This document shows, piece after piece, positions 55,427 through 64,000 of a DNA stretch of 64,000 nucleotides (the first letter of the stretch is position 1; each line of letters begins with the position of its first letter). The translations under genes were made by a program, and so were the position numbers. The stretch covers positions 48,334,890 through 48,398,889 of the forward strand of contig NC_083571.1 in assembly GCF_027579695.1 (NCBI RefSeq), given 5' to 3'. The DNA comes from Neoarius graeffei (lineage: Eukaryota; Chordata; Actinopteri; Siluriformes; Ariidae). The notes under the pieces were generated by a model. The model made no database searches. It was not told the origin of the DNA and saw nothing but the letters and a program-made list of their open reading frames with translations.

Positions 55427-56872
55427 GAGACGCAAAATTATCACATTGGCGGGCAAAAAGAATTTGCCTCAGCAGAACGACGATCTGTAAGTGAAAAAAA
55501 GCAACACAAATTTAGTCTCACTCAGTTATAAGTTACTCAGTGGTTTCAGTGTAGGGTGTTTCTTCAAATCTGGGCACTTTTGGCCCTGTCAGCTTTTAAG
55601 AAATGAATACTCTCCAAACACACTTTTAACATTCTTCCTAGTTTCATTAATTTGCCTTATAACAAAGTATGATAATGGGCACATTTGGATGACTGAGGAA
55701 TATTGTTATTTTTTTCTATTTTTCACAAGCGTTATAAAAAACTTAATTTCTACCACATCTCAATTTATGTATATTATTTGGCGATAATAGAATATAACTC
55801 ATTGTGTTTGATTATGTTTCAATTGCCATGCCTATCGCTACCTAATCATACCACATAACAAATCATACGACTTCATGAACGAAATTTATATTATTACTCA
55901 ACATTGCAAAATGCCATGAGCTGTGTTTTCCATCATCAGGAATTCATTTTTTACAGGTCCATAGTTATTTTTAAAGTCACTTACATATGTTCTAGCACTA
56001 ATGAAAAAATGATGTGAAAATGACTCTCCACTGACTGGGATACTCATCAACTCCTTCAAATGTCACTCAACAACTGTCGGGTGACATCAAGTGACCTATA
56101 AAAAGAATGGCAACCTGGAACTGGGATTAAGTGCATGGCAAGGATAATTCAAAACAGGCTCCTCTGGGCAGGGCTGAAGTCATGCAGAGCTAGTAAAAAG
56201 TCCTTCATCAATGAGAAGCAAAGAAGAGCCAGGCTGAGGTTCGCGAAAGACCATAAGGATTGGACCACAGAGGACTGGAGTAAGGTGATCTTCTCCGATG
56301 AGTCCAATTTTCATCTTTTCCCAATGACCTGATCATCTAATGATAAGATGGAGACCTGGAGAGGTCGACAAGCCACAGTGTCTCGCACCCACTGTGAAAT
56401 TTGGTGTAGGATCAGTGATGATCTGGGCAAGGATGATCTTCAGCAAGGCTGGAATGGGGCAGATTTTGTTTGTGAAGGACGCATAAATCAAGCCATGTAC
56501 AAGGCTATCCTGGAAGAAAACATGCTTCCTTCTGCTCTGGCAATGTTCCCAAACTGTGAAGATTGGGTTTTCTAGCAGGACAATGCTCCATGCCACACAG
56601 CCAGGTCAATCAAGGTATGGATGGAGGACCACAAGATCAAGACCCTGTCATGGCCAGCCTGATCTCCAGACCTGAACCCCATTAAAAACTTCTGGAATGT
56701 GATCAAAAGGAAGATGGATGTTCACAAGCCATCAAACAAAGCTGAACTGATTGAATTTTTGTGCCAGGAATGGCATAAAGTCACCCAAGAGCAACGTGAA
56801 AGACTGGTGGAGAGCATGCCAGGACACATGAAAGCCCTGATTAAATGTCAGGTTTATTCTAATATACCATAC

Positions 56873-56926
<54 letters not shown>

Positions 56927-59900
56927 ATAAACTAAAATAAAATATGAACTATAGCTGTCATTTCCACAACAGTCTATAATTTCCATCACAACTCTTTCTG
57001 TGGTGGAAATGACATTCTAACAGTTTTTTTTTTCTTTTGCTTTTTTCAGTATATTAGCATACTCCCTTGCCACATTTGGTGTTAGCACATAATGTATCCA
57101 AAATACATAAAAATATGCTATTTTTTCCCACTTATTTTACCTAATTTGACAGATTTACAGCCTGAGTGGAAATGACACACAATAAAAATACTTTGTTTAC
57201 AAGTAATAGTTACCTGGATTTTTCTCCTTTTCTGATCACCACATGTCTCTCATGTTTGACCTCAACCTTGCTCTTCACTGACACTACTGTTTCCTTGGCA
57301 TTCACATAAACTATATTTAACGTGGCTCTAGTAGTTTAAAATAGTTGTGCTCGAAATGACCGATAACTGTGGGACACTGATGTTTTATTTCAAAAAATAG
57401 CATTAGATGCAATAGAAATTGAAATTGCACGTGCTTATTTAATGTTTTCTTAAGACAAGCATGTAAAAGAACATTTTTAAAATGATACTTTTGTAGTGGT
57501 TTTTAACATTTTAAAATTGCAGCTCTGGGTCTGGGACAATCATAAAACAGCAAAATTCTTTGATAAAAGGCAATTGAAGAGAGGCAAAACTATAATATAC
57601 ATGCATGATTAGATGTCTATCAGGATGTTGTGATGTGAACTACATAAAATTAAATGATTAAAATAAAAATCTGTTAGTTTTAATGAAAAACAACCACTGG
57701 GATGTAAAAGCACCCAGAGGTGGAGAAACCCCCTGGAGTGTTCTCTCTACTTATTTTATATCTAAATCCTTCAGCATTTTTGATACCTGTGAATGAAGAG
57801 ACTCATTTTGGTCTCCGTTGTTCATAGTTGACCAAAATCTTCGCAATTCTAAAAACAAGGAAACAAAGACTGTAGATATAAAACATAATTGTTTATCTAT
57901 CCTACATTTGTTTTATCTGCCTAATCACAAAACAAAATGTCAAAACGTTCATACATAGTGTGTAAACAAAAGGTGTTCATTTGTTACAACAATTAATTTT
58001 TCTAACAGCTTATAATAACTTCACTGATGGAACTACAGTACTGTGCACAAGTCTTAGGCACCCTATTTTTGTTCATACAGTCTTTGTTATAGATTTCTAT
58101 TTTATGACTTCTACATTATCAAGTCAGTACAAAAACATTTTAGAGTTCCAACGTTTGTTTTCCAGCACAAAATTAAATGTTACAGAAAAAAATTAGGTTT
58201 GTATCTGAGCAGCATATTACATAAGAAACCATGTTTCAGATGAAAAAAGAAAACATAATGAAGGCTGCTGGGTTTTGGTGCAAAATGAAGAAGCAAGTGT
58301 GACAGTCAAAGTGTCCAGAAGAACTGTGGCTGGTTCTGCAAGATGCTCAGTAAAACCTACAGCTCATTTCCTTATCAAACTGCACTCATTGTACCTGAAA
58401 CTACTATTTTTTTTAAGCAAAGGGTCGTCTCACACCAAATATTGACTATGTAATTTATTATGGCTCACTGTGGTTTATAGTATTTTTTTATGTTGAAACA
58501 TTTCATTTCATTATTTTTAAGCCATTTTTGGTCTACAGCATTTCTTTACTTATGCCTAAGACTTTTGCACAGGACTGTACATACAGTATTCTTGGCATAT
58601 TCATATTTATATTCTTCTGAACTTTAGCTAGATTCCTTTTGCAATTGACTACAAAGTTGTCAATTATAAACGATTGCTATATCTTTCAAAGAAATGTATT
58701 GCTCCATGCACCATGTGTTTTAGATGTAGCATAATTTCATGTGTCAGCATGACTGACAAGAATTGCATTTATAGACAATTTAACATAATATTTTATTGTA
58801 TTAGAAGCTTTTGAAGTAGGCTTACTCAATGAGAATTCAGTGTGTTACAACTATTCCTCCAATGACAACAATTTTGTTGACAACATTTGTCTAATATCCT
58901 GGCATGCTATAAAATGAAATTTTTGGTAGACTGATCAATGATCACAACTGTCATTCTATTTCAAGATATAGTTGGAATAAGACAGTGTAAAAAAAAAAGT
59001 GAAAGTGAAAACAAACCCCATAATTTTGGTGGAGTCTTTGTAGAGGAGCTATATTTGTACTTCCCAAATTTCCCAAAAGGATGTTATTTTACATGCTCAG
59101 CAAATATTCGGCTTGCAAAGAAGATATTTAATTTGTTACAAAAAGTCCTCCTGTTACACAACCTATTTGTAACACAAACACAACTGCTACACAACATATT
59201 CATCAGAATTTCTGCACGATTTTCCTTGATTATAAGCAGTCACATGTTTGGAAAACATGGAGTGACAGTATTAGGCATAGCTGATATGAATGTGAAAATT
59301 TGCTTGCATACCATGCAAGAGACAGCATGATGTGATTATCTCATTATCTAATTAATGCCTTTATAATATGTATATATTTCTCAGCAGAGTGTTAAAGAGA
59401 TAGAGAATGTCCTGAAAAGAGTGTCTCTAAGTCACTCAAACAGACAGTACAAGGTAAACATTTTTGATGGACAAAAAGTTGTATTTTATTAAAAAATTTA
59501 AAATAGGACAATTATTTAAACATGTACAATATTATTTAGCATATTTTATATGAACCAGGGCGCTTTTAATTGGTGAACATTCCACATAATTTATATTAAA
59601 ACTGTCATTATATTCCAGATGAAATTATTTATAGCAATTATAACTTTGATAATGGTGGGTTTGATTTCCACTACTGTAACAAAACAAAACAAAACAAAAA
59701 GCTTATGCTTCATGGACTCCTGGGGGTCTCTGTACCCAACTTTCAGAACCATGGTTCTAGGGGGTATAAAGTTTCTTTTCATGTTAATGGATTTATGTTC
59801 CATTTCCATATTGTTACATTTCACTCTTTGGCCAACAAGAAACTTGAACAACAATAAACAAAAATTCAATTTGTTATTGACTCATAGGTTTTCTCAATCA

Positions 59901-60234
59901 GTCTTAAGACTAGCATTGGTTTGCAGTCTAAACAGGTACACTTTTGTGACACGAATAGACTCCTGTTACTATTTTGAGAAGAGCCTGAAAGAGCATCAGA
60001 TGATCCCTGATTTGGTTTATGTTCTTTGTTTTATTAGGAGAATATCTTACTCAATGGTTCCTCTAATGCTACACAAACATCAGATATTCAGCTCACACAG
60101 GTGAGGTTGGACTTTTGGTATTTCATTTTGTTGTGTGATCTTTAATCACCTATTCAAGAAATGACCCAATACTGCTCTATTTTTAACAGAATGGATGTCT
60201 GAAATCAGGGAACCCATTTCTAAGTCCAGTTCAG
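55427..60234 (+). CDS. Unidentified host gene, four small phase-0 exons
   Basis: Exons 55427-55486, 59385(or 59388)-59453, 60038-60100 and 60190-60234. Each has a good acceptor (ttgtatgtttcag, atttctcag(cag), tttattag, ttttaacag) and a GT donor. Each is a multiple of three and stays open in the same phase. Peptides: ETQNYHIGGQKEFASAERRS, then (Q)SVKEIENVLKRVSLSHSNRQ-YK, then ENILLNGSSNATQTSDIQLT-Q, then NGCLKSGNPFLSPVQ. The composition is polar, Ser/Asn/Gln-rich and low in structure, as in a cytoplasmic tail or linker. No family recognised; start and end lie outside the visible exons. Coherence of phase is the main support. Confidence 0.4.
56100..56875 (+). mobile_element. Degenerate Tc1-like transposon
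   Basis: Transposase remains: RARLRFAKDHKDWTTEDWSK, VIFSDESNFHLF (first Asp), DNAPCHTARSIKVW (second Asp), SPDLNPIKNFWNVIKRKM (catalytic Glu replaced by Lys), EQRERLVESMPGHMKALIK. Stops at 56330, 56573 and elsewhere. The N-terminal part and clear termini are missing. Confidence 0.85.
56876..56921 (+). repeat. (CA)n microsatellite
   Basis: About 22 uninterrupted CA units directly after the Tc1 remnant. Confidence 0.95.
56922..57750. other. Intergenic/intronic, no gene seen
   Basis: Contains the short inverted pair 'ctataatttccatcacaact' / 'gtggtggaaatgacatt' around 56975-57015. Otherwise AT-rich without exon-like features. Confidence 0.35.
57751..57848 (-). CDS. Candidate terminal exon of an unidentified minus-strand gene
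   Basis: Minus strand: acceptor 'cttgtttttag', then an open stretch (x)LRRFWSTMNNGDQNES and LHSQVSKMLKDLDIK with a TAA stop at 57751-57753. The amphipathic end (VSKMLKDLDIK) looks protein-like, but the exon is short and isolated, and no upstream exon was found. Confidence 0.25.
58036..58577. mobile_element. Deleted Tc1-type element / MITE, 542 bp
   Basis: Ends 'cagtactgtgcacaagtct' and 'agacttttgcacaggactg', flanked by TA (58034-58035, 58578-58579). The interior retains a scrap of Tc1 transposase C-terminus in plus orientation (near 58290-58400). Confidence 0.88.
58580..59384 (+). other. Probable intron of the unidentified gene, no exon seen
   Basis: AT-rich. A long open stretch around 58938-59330 has no protein-like composition or splice context that I trust. 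Confidence 0.35.
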
Positions 60235-62250
60235 GTAAAATACCTCTATCTGTCTCTAGAGAGTTCCTACACTCTTAGAAATGGTGTGTTAAAACTGACA
60301 CAATTTGTGTTAAATTCTTACACATCAGTGGATGAGTTTTGGGACAACACTTATTGTGTTAATTTTAACACATTCACTGTGTGAATGATTTTAACACAGT
60401 GAATGTGTCAGGAAGGTTAACATAAAAGTGTAAACGTGTAATATTAATACATTATGTGCCGTCCTTGGCTACACACACTGTGTTTAAAACATGCCTAAAA
60501 CCCTACACAAAAGTGTTATTTGACACAAAATTAGTTAATGACAATAATGCACTTTTTATGACTTCAACATATTTATTATCAACACATTTACTATCATGAA
60601 GTATTAACAATAGGATTCACAGAAATCAAACTGCAGAATATAACGATACAAATTCATAAAATAGAATTTCATAGAATTTCAGCAGTAATAAAGGAAATGT
60701 CAGACGTAGGACAAAACAGTTCTTTTTCCAATTTCATTAGGCAACATGACACACAGCCACACATTCTACATTTCACTTATTCCAAAACTTTGTATTTTGG
60801 ATTGACGTACAGTAGATCTGATAATCCAAGTACCCAGGAATCACTGGCTGATGATCATCTTCAGATTGGTCCATTTGGTGCATAATAAATTCATAAAATG
60901 TTAACATTTGGACAAATAATGCAGCAGCCGCTTTTTTAAAAACAATATTTTACACAAAGCATTAGCTGATATCACAGCTCATTTGCTTTTCCCCCCTCAC
61001 TTAATGTTTGGTAACACAAGCCTGCAGCCACACATTCATACACCAACATTCTTACAGATCTGAACTATATTTTCTTAAATATATTTGTATTAAAAGGATT
61101 ACTCTCATGGGAAATAGTTGGATTAAGCTAGCCATGGCTGTATGAGGTACATTTTACTTAGCTATACAGTGAAATTAGACAGTTTGCAAGAAGAAGAAGA
61201 AGGAAAAAAAAATCCTGCCTCATGATGCTTAATAATTAGTAGAACCTAGAGTTCTAGCCAGGCTCTTTAATAATACCAAGTACAACCTAATGCTAATAAA
61301 ATATGGCACACAACTACATAAAATATCTCACAAGTTAAATTTCCATCTTGCAAGTTGAGCAAGAATACTTAAAAAATATTTCCCTGCTGTATTTGTGCCA
61401 TGTAAAATAGCTTCCTGTGCCATTTTGACATTAAAGTTAGCACATTTGTCTAAACGTCTAAAGTTAACATGGAGTAAAATACACAGCCTAACAGTTCTGT
61501 TAGAAACCAAACTAAACCAGTTTTAAAAATAACAGCAGCAGATGATGTTGTGTGGAAATATGTGTTAAGAAATGATTTCAAGTACAACTTACCTCAGAAA
61601 TTTTGCTCTAACTGTCACCGGCATAAATCCTCTCCCTGTCAAAATGCCAGTTTCGATGTTATTCAGCTCTCATAATGCTTATCACACACTCCGGCCAAAG
61701 TCACTGGAAGTTAATGTTACCCTATGACACCATGCACAAAACACACACTTGCCAATGAAAAACAATTAACTACAACTGTAACAACAACATAAATCAGCCT
61801 TTACCTGCTTCAAGAGCACATCAAATGTAGTTGCTAAAAACAAGCCACAAGCTAATGTTATTCAAGCTGAAGATATAAAGAGCGTTAATGTAGCACTACT
61901 TGAGTAACCCCATTAGTTAAAATTCCCCCACTGAAATCCCTCATTATTACCCACAGATTTCCAGGGGTTGTAAGCAGGGGTCTTCAGTCTTATCCGTAAA
62001 GTACCGCTGCATTAGCCTGCGAAATCCCATGCTGCTTTGCACAATCGTTCCGATCTGAAAAGACTTGTGATATGGTCTGGTGTTAACCAGACTACCGCTG
62101 CATTAAACTGCGAGTAGTAAATAAGTACTGACTAGCTTCTAAATGGCTGACGTTAGCAGTGTTGTTTACATTGCCTCTGAGAAACGGAAAGGATGTTCAA
62201 AGGCATTCAATGACCACTGAGCTAGAGGTCTGCGCTGGTCGGATTTTTCA

Positions 62251-62412
62251 GTCCCCCTCCCGCCCGCGCCCGCATTGTGCAGTCCCCCTCCCGCCCGCGC
62301 CCGCATTGTGCAGTCCCCCTCCCGCCCGCGCCCGCATTGTGCAGTCCCCCTCCCTCCCGCGCCCGCATTGTGCAGTCCCACTCCCGCCCGCGCTGTGCAG
62401 TCCCCCTCCCTT
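62251..62412 (+). repeat. 31-bp GC-rich minisatellite
   Basis: About five units of 'cagtccccctcccgcccgcg' followed by 'cccgcattgtg'. The first three are nearly identical, the later ones shortened or substituted. Confidence 0.95.
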
Positions 62413-62712
62413 ACTAGCAGAGCTAGTAAGAGAAATGAATTGATTTATTGCTTGAGTTAGTCTACAACTTTAGTCAGAGAGACAGGTTACACAGTGACGG
62501 TAGGCTTGACTCAATGCTATCCCAGAAATCCTTCCTGTAATATGCAAATTTGGACGCCTCTGATTGGACAGCCAAATTTGCATATTACAGGAAGGATTTC
62601 TGGGACAGTATTGAGTCAAGCCTACCGTCACTGTGAAACCTGTCTCTCTGATTAAAGCTGTAGACTAACGCAAGCATTAAATCACTTCACTCTTGGTTCT
62701 CTTGCTAGCTAG
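62410..62712. repeat. Large inverted repeat (about 140-bp arms, about 20-bp spacer)
   Basis: Arms about 62410-62551 and 62572-62712. The inner 60-70 bp are almost perfect (ggaaggatttctggga.. etc.) and the outer parts diverged (ctagtaagagaa / ttctcttgctag). The spacer is 'acgcctctgattggacagc'. Confidence 0.9.
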
Positions 62713-63330
62713 GTGTGAACTGCGAGTCAGAGTGATCAAAAGATTTCCCGCAAATTTGACTCTCTTTGCAAGTTCAGGCATCTTAAAATGTTTTTATTAA
62801 TGCTAAATAAAGCATCCAGCACAAATTATATATGATACACATAAATTAATAATTTATACATTTTATTTCGAACATATTTTTAGTTAGCGGGACTGCAGCT
62901 TATCACCGCTCCCGCCCGCGCCGCATATGTGCACTTGCGCCCGCAATGAGCTTTCAAAATTTGTCCCGCGCTGCACTGCTTTGCCGCAGTGCGGGTCCCG
63001 CGGGACTCCTGCGGGAGTGCAGGGCTCTACACTGAGCTACGGATTTTCTTTTTTTTTTTAATTGATTGATATAGTGGAGTGATTATAAAATAAAACATGA
63101 TATTTTATGTACAACAGTATACAATAAAATGAAAAGGCAAGTCAATGTTATTATCAGATTACGAGCTGGTTGCTCTTCAGCTAAACCAAATAGCTAATGA
63201 ATTAAAAAACTGACACTGAGTTTGTGTAGAGCAGATCAGTCTACAAATATTGTGTTAATGTGTACAAAACTACACATAACTGTGTAAAAAGCTGAATTTT
63301 TCTGACACTAATTTAATATTGACAAACTGT

Positions 63331-63702
63331 ATAGGGCGGCACGGGGGTGTAGTGGTTAGCGCTGTCGCCTCACAGCAAGAAGGTCCGGGTTCGAGCCCCG
63401 TGGCCGGCGAGGGCCTTTCTGTGCGGAGTTTGCATGTTCTCCCCGTGTCCGCGTGGGTTTCCTCCGGGTGCTCCGGTTTCCCCCACAGTCCAAAGACATG
63501 CAGGTTAGGTTAACTGGTGACTCTAAATTGACCGTAGGTGTGAATGTGAGTGTGAATGGTTGTCTGTGTCTAGGCCCTGTGATGACCTGGCGACTTGTCC
63601 AGGGTGTACTCCGCCTTTCGCCCGTAGTCAGCTGGGATAGGCTCCAGCTTGCCTGCGACCCTGTAGAAGGATAAAGCGGCTAGAGATAATGAGATGAGAT
63701 GA
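63331..63702 (+). mobile_element. V-SINE-type SINE with 10-bp TSD
   Basis: Full-length copy with TSD GACAAACTGT (63321-63330, 63703-63712). It lacks 7-8 bases ('tgtgtcag') exactly at the junction between central domain and tail module (gtctaggccctgtg), the point where the two tail-only fragments begin. Confidence 0.93.
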
Positions 63703-63766
63703 GACAAACTGTGTAAACTAGAGTGGTACACATAATTTGTATATTTTTTCTACACATTCTTTCTAA

Positions 63767-64000
63767 GACTATAGACGACTGAGTATGACGAAGTACTCCT
63801 TTCAGAGGAGCAATAAAATGTTTTGTCAAGTAAAACAATTATACACTTTATAAATCTTTTTCTCTATTGAGAATGGACTTGCAAAAAAAAAATTTAATTT
63901 AAATAAATAAATAAAACACACCGCTGAATTCCTTTGTCTTGTGCCTTAAGATAAGTGTGTTCTTTTAAGTACAACGTCATTCCAGATACATGACAGTGAG
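63767..64000. other. Window end, no gene seen
   Basis: AT-rich sequence with an A-rich stretch; nothing recognisable. Confidence 0.4.

Larger units (their letters stand above)
62223..63029. mobile_element. hAT MITE with GC minisatellite and long palindrome
   Basis: Ends 'tagaggtctgcgct' and 'agtgcagggctcta'. Perfect 8-bp TSD CACTGAGC (62215-62222, 63030-63037). 807 bp with no transposase. The interior has a 31-bp GC-rich minisatellite and an inverted repeat of about 140-bp arms. Confidence 0.88.
60268..63766. mobile_element. Large TIR element with nested hAT and SINE
   Basis: Left end 'cactcttagaaatggtgtgt', right end 'acattctttctaagactata'. Both sides contain many 'tgtgtta/taacaca' and 'gtgtaaa' motifs, which suggests one element of about 2.3 kb plus the inserted hAT (62223-63029) and SINE (63331-63702). 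No transposase frame. TSD not established, so the boundaries are tentative. Confidence 0.45.

Noticed and set aside
58938-59330. 130-codon open frame as a gene
   Set aside because: AT-rich, no start context, no recognisable domain and no splice support.
62251-62412. CRISPR-like array
   Set aside because: The units are directly adjacent without spacers; it is a eukaryotic minisatellite.
62159-62460. Proline/arginine-rich open frames over the minisatellite
   Set aside because: The open frames result from the GC-rich repeat lacking stops; composition is purely repeat-driven.

Overview
The window is vertebrate nuclear DNA, almost certainly from a teleost fish. It is AT-rich and intron-containing, with vertebrate-type splice sites. 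It is packed with fish-type transposons: at least ten Tc1-like insertions or fragments, V-SINE-type tRNA-derived SINEs, non-LTR retrotransposons, hAT and other DNA transposons, and two Tf1/sushi-type Ty3/Gypsy chromoviruses. The mix of families is compatible with a catfish or another otophysan, but I cannot fix the species.

Host genes. (1) NDRG2 (plus strand): twelve exons from about 5.85 to 15.5 kb encode everything from the middle of the alpha/beta-hydrolase-like domain to the C-terminus (last residues MEVSC). The 5' exons lie left of the window. Its introns hold many transposons, including a THAP-domain exon inside a terminal-inverted-repeat element in the last intron. (2) A single-exon minus-strand gene, 22748-25813, encodes a 1021-residue SecA-like ATPase (Walker A, DEVDS, LTGT, AGRGTD and RTARQG motifs) with a TPR-like C-terminal part. 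This bacterial-type preprotein-translocase motor fold in a fish nuclear genome is the most unusual item here. (3) A set of small phase-0 exons (plus, 55.4-60.2 kb) and one candidate terminal exon (minus, 57.8 kb) belong to genes I do not recognise.

Mobile elements by region. 1-5.1 kb: a nested pile in which a Tc1 element sits in the arm of a second Tc1, which is itself split by an 8-bp-TSD hAT element and by a 1600-bp Tc1. 5.8-15.5 kb: NDRG2 with SINEs, Tc1 elements and MITEs in its introns. 15.5-22.7 kb: 3' UTR and intergenic DNA with relics. 25.8-30.3 kb: degenerate direct repeats, a long hairpin and a 593-bp tandem duplication carrying a SINE. 30.3-42.2 kb: a Tc1 split by a LINE that in turn hosts a TIR element (with a MITE inside), a second 1600-bp Tc1 and a near-complete chromovirus. 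42.6-45.6 kb: relics of a Gypsy protease region, a hAT and a Tc1. 46-53 kb: a LINE split by a second, damaged chromovirus. 53.4-58.6 kb: Tc1 derivatives and MITEs. 60.3-63.8 kb: a large TIR element containing a hAT MITE and a SINE.

The two chromoviruses have no PBS matching a tRNA 3' end. The sequence directly after the 5' LTR is complementary to the predicted 5' end of their own transcript, which implies self-priming as in Tf1. Gag and Pol are joined by a canonical -1 slippery heptamer. Copy 1 is otherwise intact but carries Asn in place of the first integrase catalytic Asp. Copy 2 contains a duplicated piece of host flank just before its 3' LTR.
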